This document shows positions 6,287-13,992 of a stretch of DNA of 20,968 nucleotides, in pieces (positions within the stretch are counted from its first letter, which is position 1; each line of letters begins with the position of its first letter). The translations under genes were made by a program, and so were the position numbers. Where the stretch lies: NCBI GenBank assembly GCA_024280875.1, contig JAJRPH010000133.1:1-20968 (forward strand). The letters are read 5' to 3'. Source of the DNA: Deltaproteobacteria bacterium (GTDB lineage Bacteria > Desulfobacterota > Desulfobacteria > Desulfobacterales > Desulfosalsimonadaceae). The notes beneath the pieces were generated by a model, which saw only the letters and a list, made by a program, of their open reading frames with translations, did not search any database and was not told the origin of the DNA.

Positions 6287-7699
6287 ATGAAAAAAACAAA
6301 AATTATTGCAACCATTTCAAACAAAATGTGTGATATCCCCTTACTGGAACAGATGTTTGCCGCCGGGATGAACATGGTACGGATGAACACCGCCCACCAG
6401 ACACCTGAAGAAGCCTTAAAGGTGGTTCAAAATGTTCGCGCTGTCTCCGACCGGATTGCCATGATGATCGACACAAAGGGGCCGGAAATCCGTATTACCG
6501 AAATGGACAACGAGATACCCGTCAAATCCGGAGATACTGTTTCCATTAAAGGAAACAAAAACAAATCTTCGTCAAAGGAATGTCTGTTTGTCAACTATGA
6601 TGATTTTGTCGACGACATGTCGCCCGGGGACATGATTTTAATCGATGACGGAAATATTGAACTATGTGTTGTAGACAAAAAAAATGATGCCCTGACATGT
6701 GAAGTCCGAAACGATGGCACCATCAAAAGCCGCAAAGGCATCAACCTGCCATCCGTGAAAATAAAAAACCTTCCTGCGCTCAGCAAAAAAGACAGAGCCT
6801 TTATTGAATTTGCCGCCGAGCACGACATTGATTTTATCGCTCATTCGTTTGTCAGGCGCAAAGAGGATGTACTTGCCATTCAGGAAATCCTGGATGCGAA
6901 AAAAAGCCCTGTTAAAATCATCGCCAAAATAGAAAACCAGGAAGGCGTTGATAACATTGATGAAATAATCGACAATTGCTTTGGTATCATGGTTGCCCGA
7001 GGCGATCTGGCCATCGAAATTCCGGCGGAACGAATACCGATTATTCAGAAAAAACTGGTCCGAAAGTGTATTAAACGAAGAAAACCGGTGATTATCGCCA
7101 CCCAGATGCTCCAGTCCATGGTAAAGTCACCAAGACCGACACGTGCCGAGGTGTCAGATGTCGCCAATGCCTGCCTGGATCATACGGACGCCGTCATGCT
7201 TTCTGGTGAAACCGCCAACGGAAAATATCCGGTGGAAGCCGTACAAATGATGACTAAAATAGCCATTGAAGTGGAGTCCAGCCTCAGCACATTTATTGAT
7301 ACGTCCTATGAAAGCGACAATGACGTGACCGGTTATCTCTCCAAGGCAGCAGTCAAATCGGCGCTGCGGCTGAACACCAAAGCCCTGATTGCAGACACCA
7401 TCAGCGGCAAAACCATACTGAGCCTGGCAGCCTATCGCGGTGAAAACATGATTTATGCGTTTTGCTACAGCAAGCGTGTCATGCGGGAACTGGCCTTATC
7501 CTTTGGCATCCATGCGTATTACATGCGGCGTGACCTGACTTCCCATGAATTTTTAAAAACCGCTCTCACCCATTTACTATCGGAAAACCGTTTTAAAAAA
7601 GATGACCTGATCACCGTCCTGGCCGGAAATTTCGGCTCAAATACCGGGGCTTCGTACGTGGAAATCAGCACAGCGAAAAACCTGTTAAAACGAAAATAA
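6287..7699 (+). CDS. pyk: Pyruvate kinase
   Basis: Cytoplasmic glycolytic enzyme that transfers phosphate from phosphoenolpyruvate to ADP. 470 residues, normal length. Domain A begins TKIIATIS; R32 and N34 of the active site are present, followed by DTKGPEIR, a B domain (about 70-160), FIAHSFVRRKEDV, the signature IIAKIENQEGV with the catalytic Lys, VARGDLAIEIPAE, and IATQMLQSM...RPTRAEVSDVANA. The C-terminal domain (about 340-470) is complete. It belongs to a subgroup with ATISNKMCD and NTAHQ in place of the usual ATIGPAS and NFSHG, so the residue matching Ser36 of E. coli PykF, a potassium ligand, is Ala36. Potassium use may therefore differ. The Shine-Dalgarno is weak (AAGG, 6276-6279). 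The next gene starts 24 bases after the stop. Confidence 0.95.
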   Translation: MKKTKIIATISNKMCDIPLLEQMFAAGMNMVRMNTAHQTPEEALKVVQNVRAVSDRIAMMIDTKGPEIRITEMDNEIPVKSGDTVSIKGNKNKSSSKECLFVNYDDFVDDMSPGDMILIDDGNIELCVVDKKNDALTCEVRNDGTIKSRKGINLPSVKIKNLPALSKKDRAFIEFAAEHDIDFIAHSFVRRKEDVLAIQEILDAKKSPVKIIAKIENQEGVDNIDEIIDNCFGIMVARGDLAIEIPAERIPIIQKKLVRKCIKRRKPVIIATQMLQSMVKSPRPTRAEVSDVANACLDHTDAVMLSGETANGKYPVEAVQMMTKIAIEVESSLSTFIDTSYESDNDVTGYLSKAAVKSALRLNTKALIADTISGKTILSLAAYRGENMIYAFCYSKRVMRELALSFGIHAYYMRRDLTSHEFLKTALTHLLSENRFKKDDLITVLAGNFGSNTGASYVEISTAKNLLKRK

Positions 7700-7723
7700 T
7701 CGTCAATCAATACCGACATTATT

Positions 7724-8488
7724 ATGAGTCATATTATAGAAAAATCCTGTAAAAGATGTCATAAAGTCAAACCCGTTGACGAATTTTATGTAAACAAATA
7801 CAGCCCGGACGGCTGGTATGCCTTCTGCAAAGTCTGCTTTGATCAATTTGCGCAAAAATTAAAGGAAAATGAAAAGGCGTCTGCCCCAGAGATCAAAGAA
7901 CCAAAGCCCTGTGACATCCCCGAAAAAAAACGCAAAGAACCTGAATCAGTTCAGAAACCAGAACTGAAACCATTACAAAAAGCTCCCCCTGAGCCTGCTG
8001 ACAAAAAACGAGTCCGAATACCGGAACAGAAACCAGCACAGGAACAAGCTCGAAAATCGAAACAGACACCAGCACCGGAACAAGTTCAAGAACCCGATGA
8101 TCATTTTGACTTTATCGAATACTTGCTTGAAAACCAAGCCCTTGAAAAAAAGGCAGTTCATGAGATACTACAGATTCCCAAACAGATAACTAAAATCAGA
8201 GCTCGCAAAAGGGTCTGTAACGGCTGCGGAAAAACAGAGGAGATCGACCAGATTGAAAAGAATACCGTTATCCCGGTGCATGCCTGGTTTTGTGACTTTT
8301 GCAAACAAAGAAAAACAAAAAGGCGGTTGCGAAAAGGGACTACTGTTCAGGATTACTGGGGCCGGAAATTTAAAATTAAAAAAATCATCAGCAACGATTT
8401 GGCCATGGGGGTTTTGAAAAACAAAAACGGGAAATGGGAAAAAAGATCCTTAAAAATTTACGGCAACTGGGAAACACTTAAAGATTAG
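7724..8488 (+). CDS. Unrecognised protein with two CxxC-pair zinc-ribbon-like modules
   Basis: 254 residues, family not recognised. The N-terminal module has C9-x2-C12 and C35-x2-C38 with an aromatic core (F21, Y22, W31, F34), as in treble-clef or HNH-type zinc fingers. A hydrophilic linker (about 45-125) is rich in Pro, Glu, Gln and Lys with loose repeats of PEQ/KPxPE. A helical stretch (about 128-160) leads to a second module with C165-x2-C168 and C190-x2-C193 flanked by many Lys/Arg, then a C-terminal segment with DYWGRKFKIKKI. The overall look is a zinc-binding, possibly nucleic-acid-binding protein of the cytoplasm. It follows pyk by 24 bases, so cotranscription is likely, but no Shine-Dalgarno is visible. 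A hairpin terminator follows at 8604. Confidence 0.7.
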   Translation: MSHIIEKSCKRCHKVKPVDEFYVNKYSPDGWYAFCKVCFDQFAQKLKENEKASAPEIKEPKPCDIPEKKRKEPESVQKPELKPLQKAPPEPADKKRVRIPEQKPAQEQARKSKQTPAPEQVQEPDDHFDFIEYLLENQALEKKAVHEILQIPKQITKIRARKRVCNGCGKTEEIDQIEKNTVIPVHAWFCDFCKQRKTKRRLRKGTTVQDYWGRKFKIKKIISNDLAMGVLKNKNGKWEKRSLKIYGNWETLKD

Positions 8489-8603
8489 AATATTGCAAAC
8501 TTCCAACCCGGATAGATATAAAATAAATCGGATAAATCTGAAAAATTAGCGCCTGTCTCTCAAGTGATTCAATAAAAATCGATTTAAATTAAAACCACAA
8601 AAA

Positions 8604-8647
8604 AAGGCATTTCACCGAAATTCGATGAAATGCCTTCTTTATTTTTT
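8604..8647. terminator. Bidirectional terminator between the CxxC-pair gene and cspA
   Basis: A near-perfect inverted repeat, AAGGCATTTCACCGAA (8604-8619) against TTCGATGAAATGCCTT (8621-8636), with one mismatch. T-rich tracts follow on both strands (plus: 8638-8647; minus: the complement of the A run at 8599-8605). It serves the converging genes on both sides. Confidence 0.85.
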
Positions 8648-8663
8648 ACTGAAAAAGGGACTT

Positions 8664-8867
8664 TTAAACCACAGTCACATTTGCAGCCGCAGGACCTTTT
8701 TGTCCCTGCTCAATGTCAAAAGTGACCCGGTCGCCGTCATTAAGCGATTTAAAACCGGTTGAATTGATTGCTGAATGATGAACGAACACATCCGGTCCGC
8801 CGTCTTCCTGCTCAATAAAACCAAAACCCTTAGTGCTGTTAAACCATTTTACTGTTCCATTAGCCAT
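8664..8867 (-). CDS. Cold-shock domain protein (CspA family)
   Basis: 67 residues, the standard single cold-shock domain that binds single-stranded RNA and DNA and melts RNA structure. RNP1 (KGFGFI) and RNP2 (VFVHHSAI) are intact, with the typical start MANGTVKWFN. The open frame extends upstream, but GGAGG at 8876-8880 is 8 bases before ATG 8867, which fixes the start. The gene is monocistronic: a terminator lies downstream at 8604, and upstream is a leader region with a GC-rich hairpin at 8955-8977 that could belong to the 5' UTR, where cold-shock genes often carry regulation. I could not find a convincing promoter. Confidence 0.95.
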   Translation of the reverse strand: MANGTVKWFNSTKGFGFIEQEDGGPDVFVHHSAINSTGFKSLNDGDRVTFDIEQGQKGPAAANVTVV

Positions 8868-8954
8868 TGTAACATCCTCCTTTAAAAAAATTCTCATGGT
8901 TCCAGACTGCAGGATGCCACTTTGAAAAATGGATAATTCCTTCAGAACGAAACT

Positions 8955-8977
8955 GGCCCGCCAATTAAGAGCGGGCC
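8955..8977 (+). other. GC-rich stem-loop upstream of cspA
   Basis: GGCCCGC (8955-8961) pairs perfectly with GCGGGCC (8971-8977) across a 9-base loop. On the plus strand TTTATT follows, as in a terminator, but there is no plus-strand gene to end here. On the minus strand there is no U tract, so it would be a structured part of the cspA leader or of the region after the deacetylase gene. Confidence 0.55.
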
Positions 8978-9051
8978 TTTATTGATTGAATACTTTTTAT
9001 CATACTGTTTGAGAATAGCAAGTTTTTTTTTAATTATTTTTTTCCGCTTTT

Positions 9052-10167
9052 TTAAAACACCTCCACAATTTCCGATGCCGGAATAAGCCGGACTCTTTTT
9101 TTCATATCCGGCAGCGCTTTTTTTAACACCTGATACGTTAGCTCATGGGGATGTCCGATTCCCAATGCTTTTCCGTGGACTTCGGCAATATTGATCAGGC
9201 GCTCGATCTGCGCACGGATTTCCGCCTTCTTGCGGACATGATCCAAAAACACGTCCCGCTCTGCAAACGGCACCTTAAACAGCCGGGCTGAGGACAGGCT
9301 GACTGTGGCGGCCGTGGTCCGGCTGTCGATAAAAAACAGGCCTCTTTTTTTCAATACGGTAAAAATCTGGTTCATCTCATCGGACATGGTTGTCGTCTTC
9401 GACCCCATATGGTTATTCACGCCGCAGATTCCCGGAATCAAATCAATATTGGCATTCAACTGTTTTATCCGCTCATCCGGTGTCATCACAGACAGCAGTG
9501 CACCCGGCCCCGGATCAATCATCGGATATTCATTGGGTTCCATGGGTTGGTGGAGCATGACCTCATGGCCCTCTTTTCGGGCCAGCTGAGCGATTTGCCT
9601 GTAATAGACACTATGCGGCAAGATCGCACAGGTCAAAGCTGCATCCAGAGCCAGAAATCTTTTGGCCAGATCCATATCATATCCGAGATCATCAATGATA
9701 ATCGCCACCACCGGCCGCTGATCTTTGGGAAGTTGCCGGGTATCCGCAAACACCTTCCTTGCTGCCTGCGGCGGGGTCGCGGCCGCTCGCCGGGACAGGA
9801 TCGGTTTGGCCGGATAAATTTCAAAATCCGGCTTTTCAAACTTGGCTATTTTCATCGGGACTACCTTTTTAGGAGTCACAATGGCCGGTGACGGCTTTTT
9901 ATCACTGATTTGCGGATGGAGCAGCACGTAAGCCACAAACAAACCGAATACCACAAAAACCAAGGTGGTCATTAGGGTAACAATTTTGTCACCCAGACTG
10001 CCTTGCGACCGGGTCTCTTTTCTGGCGCGTGATGGCGCTTTCTTTTTAACCCGCGTCGGTTTTTTCCGGGGTGACACCTTTTTGGGATGCGATGACTTCT
10101 TTGAAGCAGCTACCCCTTTCCCGGGCGATGCTTTCTTTTTGGGCGGTGTTGATTTTTTCTTTACCAT
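9052..10167 (-). CDS. Divergent polysaccharide deacetylase, YibQ-like, with basic N-terminal tail
   Basis: 371 residues. Residues 1-58 are extremely basic (22 Lys/Arg) with Pro, Ser and Ala, like a histone H1 tail; a membrane helix (about 62-83) and a Pro-rich linker follow, then a divergent polysaccharide deacetylase domain (Polysacc_deac_2/YibQ, about 150-371). Visible motifs are VAIIIDDLGYD, LPHS, GHEVMLHQPMEP, NNHMGS, FFIDSRTT and GIGHPHE, which supply the conserved Asp and His residues. The catalytic domain should face the periplasm, acting on a glycan, perhaps peptidoglycan. In E. coli yibQ lies beside envC, and here it is close to ftsEX-envC-ctpA, which supports a role in wall remodelling. 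A hairpin terminator separates it from ctpA. ATG 10167 is preceded by AAAGGTG. Confidence 0.88.
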   Translation of the reverse strand: MVKKKSTPPKKKASPGKGVAASKKSSHPKKVSPRKKPTRVKKKAPSRARKETRSQGSLGDKIVTLMTTLVFVVFGLFVAYVLLHPQISDKKPSPAIVTPKKVVPMKIAKFEKPDFEIYPAKPILSRRAAATPPQAARKVFADTRQLPKDQRPVVAIIIDDLGYDMDLAKRFLALDAALTCAILPHSVYYRQIAQLARKEGHEVMLHQPMEPNEYPMIDPGPGALLSVMTPDERIKQLNANIDLIPGICGVNNHMGSKTTTMSDEMNQIFTVLKKRGLFFIDSRTTAATVSLSSARLFKVPFAERDVFLDHVRKKAEIRAQIERLINIAEVHGKALGIGHPHELTYQVLKKALPDMKKRVRLIPASEIVEVF

Positions 10168-10197
10168 CTGGCACCTTTGCCGTCATGAGATATAAAT

Positions 10198-10231
10198 AAA
10201 AGGCGCAACAGGATGATCCATTGCGCCTTTT
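10198..10231. terminator. Hairpin terminator after ctpA
   Basis: AAAAGGCGCAA (10198-10208) pairs perfectly with TTGCGCCTTTT (10221-10231) over 11 bases, with a 12-base loop. The minus strand continues as a T-rich tract, ending the ftsE-ftsX-envC-ctpA transcript; some read-through to yibQ is possible. Confidence 0.85.
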
Positions 10232-10290
10232 ATTTTCTGAATTCCGATTATCTAATCAGATTTTTAAACTTGACCGGATTCAATGTATTT

Positions 10291-11715
10291 TTACTTCCGG
10301 GACATCTTCTGAAAAATTTCGTATCCTTTAAGGATTTCATATGCCCGGTTAACCTGGGAATCCAAAAGCATTGCATTAGAATCCGTGGAACTGTGTTTAT
10401 AGACTGCATCACGCAGACGTATAATCTTTTCAGCTTCCGTCATATCCTTTTCGCTGTCATTTTTGACATCGTCTTTGCCTTTGACATCGTCGATTTTTTT
10501 ATCAATGGCTTCAATCGATTCATCCTTTTCCCCGGTAGTCAAATGATTCTTCAAATCACCTTCCTTGATCAGGTTGGAATCGAATCCATCCTCGGCCGTT
10601 TCATCAATCATCCGCCGCTTGACCACCAGATCCGGCTGAATACCTTCGGCCTGGATAGACTTGCCGCTGGGAGTATAATATCTGGCAATGGTATATTTCA
10701 ACGCATAGCCGTCACGCAACGGCCGAACCGTTTGAACTGATCCCTTACCGAATGATGTGGTTCCGATAACCAGCGCCCGATGGTTGTCCTGCAACGCACC
10801 GGCAACAATTTCCGAGGCGCTGGCGCTGCCGCCGTTGATAAGAAGGACAATCGGATAATCATTTGGACCAATATTCTGGTGGGCAGTGTATTCCTCGCTT
10901 GCTTTGCCTTCCCGGCCCTTGATGCTCACAATTATTCCGGTTTCTAAAAAAATATCAGACACTTTGACTGCCTGATCCAATAAACCGCCGGGGTCATCCC
11001 GCAAATCCAGAATCAGACCTTTTAATGGGGAATTCTCTTTTTGCAGCTCTTTTAAGGCTTTTTTGACTTCATCGGTTGTATTTTCCCTGAAATTGGTGAT
11101 CCATATATATCCATATCCGGGTTTCAAGGTCAACGACCGGACACTATCCATAGGAATAACCGCTCTAACTAACGTTAATTCGATGACCTCTGACTCGCCT
11201 TTCCTGTAAATACCTATTTCAACAGGCGTTCCCGGCTCACCCCGCATTTTTTTAACAGCTTCCCAGAGCATCATATCCTTTGTCGACTCACCATCGACTT
11301 TGATAATCATGTCCTGTGCCTGGACGCCGGCCTTATAAGCCGGTGTTCCCTCTATGGGGGAAATGACCGTCAAACGACCGTCACGCATTGTGATGACTAT
11401 ACCGATGCCGCCGAATTCTCCCTTGGTTTCAGTCTGAAGATCGTCAAATGCTTCCGGCGGTAAAAAAGACGAATGGGGATCAAGGCTACTCACCATTCCC
11501 TGAATCGCCTTTTCGATCAGTTTCTCGGTTTCCACCGGCTCCACATAATTATTTTCAATTTCCGAGAGTACATCTGAAAAAAGCTTAAGCCCCTTATATG
11601 TTTCACCATCCTGCTTAGCCAAATCTCCATACACAACCGTAGCGGATATAACCATTAAAAGAATAAGAACAATAAGCAACCCACTTTTTAACAACTGCTT
11701 CCGTTTCTGAACCAT
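10291..11715 (-). CDS. ctpA: Carboxy-terminal processing protease, S41 family
   Basis: 474 residues. An N-terminal signal or anchor helix (about 8-29) is followed by the usual N-terminal helical segment (IENNYVEP...LDPHSSFL), a PDZ domain (about 95-185) that recognises substrate C-termini, and the S41 core. The Ser/Lys dyad is visible: Ser299 in GGSASASE and Lys324 in SFGKGSVQT, 25 residues apart as in the D1 processing protease. The C-terminus has a charged, Lys/Asp-rich stretch (about 400-440) and a helical tail. It acts in the periplasm; in other Gram-negative bacteria CtpA degrades peptidoglycan hydrolases. It starts 12 bases after the envC stop with a strong AAGGAG, so it is cotranscribed with envC. 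Confidence 0.95.
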   Translation of the reverse strand: MVQKRKQLLKSGLLIVLILLMVISATVVYGDLAKQDGETYKGLKLFSDVLSEIENNYVEPVETEKLIEKAIQGMVSSLDPHSSFLPPEAFDDLQTETKGEFGGIGIVITMRDGRLTVISPIEGTPAYKAGVQAQDMIIKVDGESTKDMMLWEAVKKMRGEPGTPVEIGIYRKGESEVIELTLVRAVIPMDSVRSLTLKPGYGYIWITNFRENTTDEVKKALKELQKENSPLKGLILDLRDDPGGLLDQAVKVSDIFLETGIIVSIKGREGKASEEYTAHQNIGPNDYPIVLLINGGSASASEIVAGALQDNHRALVIGTTSFGKGSVQTVRPLRDGYALKYTIARYYTPSGKSIQAEGIQPDLVVKRRMIDETAEDGFDSNLIKEGDLKNHLTTGEKDESIEAIDKKIDDVKGKDDVKNDSEKDMTEAEKIIRLRDAVYKHSSTDSNAMLLDSQVNRAYEILKGYEIFQKMSRK

Positions 11716-11727
11716 TTGGATCTCCTT

Positions 11728-13140
11728 TTAACTTTTATTTATCCATTCAAGCGGATCAATGGGGTTTCCCTGATGACGGATCTCAAAATAAAGAGACGGC
11801 CCGTTCATTGAGCCGGTATCCCCCACAGTGGCAATGACATCTCCGGTTTTCACCGATTCGCCTTTTGAACTGAAAAGTTCTTCGGCATGCGCATAAACGG
11901 TATGATAATTTTTCCCGTGCGCAATAATAATTACATTGCCGTAACCTTTTAACCAGCTTGAATATATCGTTTTCCCTGAGAAAACGGCCCGTATTGGGAC
12001 TCCCAGTTTGGATTGAATTTCAATGCCGTTTCGAAAACTGGAAACTCCCGAACGAAGCTCGACATATTTCCCATATTTCGAAATAACTTTACCGTTAACC
12101 GGCATTTTTAGCAAGCCCTGATAATCGGAAAAATAGTTAATATTTCCCTGATCAGAAACATTTCCCTGTCGCAAGGCATTGATGGTTTTATCCAGCTTAA
12201 TGGAAGCCTTTTTTAAATACTTTATCGTTGCCAGACGATTTATTTTTTTCTGTTTAATTTCAGCCAGCAGCTGCTGACGCTGTTTTTTTTCTCTCGCCCG
12301 TTTTACAACGGCTGCCTGATACGCTTGATTCAGTTTTTCCTTTTTATTCTTTTCAAGATTCAATTGATCGACCAGCCGGCAAAGATGATTTTTCTTCCCT
12401 GACAGCTCACCGATCACCCGGTGGTCATAATGGAGTATATTCTCAACTGCTGCCCTACGCTTCATCAGGTCATAAAACGATGTCGCTGACGCAAGCAGGT
12501 TCGCTTCCCCCAACTTATTCAACTTATAAAGCGTCACCAGACGATTAACTGCATAACCACTGCTCCTGTCAATGACACGCTGAACCTGATCAACTTTTTT
12601 TTGGATTTCCGAGATATTGCCGGCCACGGCTGCCAGCTCGGCTTCCATAACTGCTGCCTGGTGTCTGGCTTTGTTGAGCGCCAGTTCTGTTTTGTGAAGC
12701 TGATTAATAATTTTTTTTTCCTGCTGATTGTATGTGGAAACTTCAGAGGTCTGCTGCTTAATTTTTTGTTTAATATCGTCTGCTTCGGCGGCTGCCATAT
12801 CCAAATCCGTTTGCCTGCCACCACTGACCGAATGAATGATATATAATTTTACATAGTTATTACGACCTGAGATATACCCCACGTCCGAATCATGAAGCAC
12901 CTGAAGCCAGCCCTTGACATGTGTCAGCACCCGGACCTGGGTGTCTTTTTCCAGCACTTTGATCACAGGATATTTCATACCGGCTTCGAGGCGCATGTTC
13001 AGGTGATCCACCGTAACAACCCCTATCTCACGGTTTTCAAAGCACCATCCCGCTGCCGCCATCGTCAGCCAGAAAAGAAAAAATCCGAAACAAATTACAG
13101 TTTTAAAAATTTTCTGATTGAAAAGAAACACCCCACCCAT
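11728..13140 (-). CDS. envC: EnvC-type murein hydrolase activator with an N-terminal SH3 domain
   Basis: Periplasmic activator of division amidases, driven by FtsEX. From ATG 13140 the protein has a signal peptide (hydrophobic ICFGFFLFWLTMAAA), an SH3b-like domain (about 40-100, HLNMRLEAGMKYPVIKVL), a long coiled coil (about 110-330) and a C-terminal LytM/M23 domain. The zinc ligands are lost: RNGIEI replaces HxGxD and GPSLYFEIR replaces GPHLHFE, as in E. coli EnvC, so it should activate rather than cut. The start is uncertain: GTG 13158, ATG 13140 or GTG 13131. All overlap the ftsX end by roughly 40-60 bases, indicating translational coupling. The SH3 domain is absent from E. coli EnvC. Confidence 0.9.
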   Translation of the reverse strand: MGGVFLFNQKIFKTVICFGFFLFWLTMAAAGWCFENREIGVVTVDHLNMRLEAGMKYPVIKVLEKDTQVRVLTHVKGWLQVLHDSDVGYISGRNNYVKLYIIHSVSGGRQTDLDMAAAEADDIKQKIKQQTSEVSTYNQQEKKIINQLHKTELALNKARHQAAVMEAELAAVAGNISEIQKKVDQVQRVIDRSSGYAVNRLVTLYKLNKLGEANLLASATSFYDLMKRRAAVENILHYDHRVIGELSGKKNHLCRLVDQLNLEKNKKEKLNQAYQAAVVKRAREKKQRQQLLAEIKQKKINRLATIKYLKKASIKLDKTINALRQGNVSDQGNINYFSDYQGLLKMPVNGKVISKYGKYVELRSGVSSFRNGIEIQSKLGVPIRAVFSGKTIYSSWLKGYGNVIIIAHGKNYHTVYAHAEELFSSKGESVKTGDVIATVGDTGSMNGPSLYFEIRHQGNPIDPLEWINKS

Positions 13141-13976
13141 CCGATCATCATGCTGCACAGAACTATGGTCAAAGAAAATTTTACCGAAATGAACCGTATT
13201 TCAAAAAAAGAAAAAACCGTTTCAGGTGCAAGATTCGGAACGGTCAGAATAAATGCCAGATAAAGCATCAATATACCGGCCACCCCGCCTAAAAAACCTT
13301 GCGCCACGGCTTCCAAAAAAAGAGGGTATTTGATAAATTCCTCGTCAGCGCCGATTATTCTCATAATTTCAATTTCTTCCCGCCGGGAATACATGATCAG
13401 CCGAATGGTGTTGGCAATGATCAAAAGCGTGGCAATAAAAAAAATGCTCACCAGTACCAGGCCGGTAACTTTGAATAGATTATAGATCCCGTTAAATCGG
13501 TGAAGCCACTTCTGGGCATATTCGACATCTTCAACATACGGCAGACCGCCGATACTTTGTGACAGTTTTTCAATATCTTCAAGCCTGCGGTAAGAATCCG
13601 TTAAAGTAATTTCAAAAGAATCCGGCAACGGATTTTTATCAAGGCCGTCAAGAAGAGAAGACTGCTGCCCGATTTTCTGTTTTAAATCATTGAAGGCATC
13701 ATCTTTGGAAATAAATTCAACCACAGACACCCCGTTCAGATTTCGAATGGTTTCCTCCAAGCGGGTCCGCTGGGGTTCCGTCACATTGGCACCCACATAA
13801 GCAATAACGCGTACGCCCGTTCGCCATGCATCTAAAAAATCCGTGGCATTATTGAAAAAAAGAGAAAACGCGCTGACAATAAATACTGACAAGGCGATGG
13901 TCACAATGCTCACAATGTGAAGGAATTTATTGTTTACAATATCCGTAAGCGCCCGTTTGGCAGCGAATATCAACAT
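13095..13976 (-). CDS. ftsX: Cell-division ABC transporter permease FtsX
   Basis: 293 residues with the FtsX layout: membrane helix at about 22-42, a periplasmic domain (about 45-170) that contacts EnvC, then three more helices (about 171-193, 222-246 and 268-288). The cytoplasmic loop RLIMYSRREEIEIMRIIGA is the typical coupling segment to FtsE. The complex does not transport a substrate; ATP hydrolysis by FtsE is thought to change the periplasmic domain and switch on EnvC. It begins 16 bases after the ftsE stop, and its 3' end overlaps envC. Confidence 0.95.
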   Translation of the reverse strand: MLIFAAKRALTDIVNNKFLHIVSIVTIALSVFIVSAFSLFFNNATDFLDAWRTGVRVIAYVGANVTEPQRTRLEETIRNLNGVSVVEFISKDDAFNDLKQKIGQQSSLLDGLDKNPLPDSFEITLTDSYRRLEDIEKLSQSIGGLPYVEDVEYAQKWLHRFNGIYNLFKVTGLVLVSIFFIATLLIIANTIRLIMYSRREEIEIMRIIGADEEFIKYPLFLEAVAQGFLGGVAGILMLYLAFILTVPNLAPETVFSFFEIRFISVKFSLTIVLCSMMIGWVGCFFSIRKFLKL

Positions 13977-13992
13977 AAATGGTTATTCCCGT

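Noticed and set aside
9409..9891. 160-residue plus-strand frame antisense to the deacetylase gene
   Set aside because: It is a shadow of a conserved catalytic domain on the other strand.
10213..10740. 175-residue plus-strand frame antisense to ctpA
   Set aside because: It begins within the ctpA terminator and mirrors a well-conserved S41 protease; no domain is visible.
11728..13140. Active M23 endopeptidase in place of an EnvC activator
   Set aside because: The zinc-binding His and Asp positions are Arg and Glu, and the HxH motif is SLY, so catalysis is unlikely.
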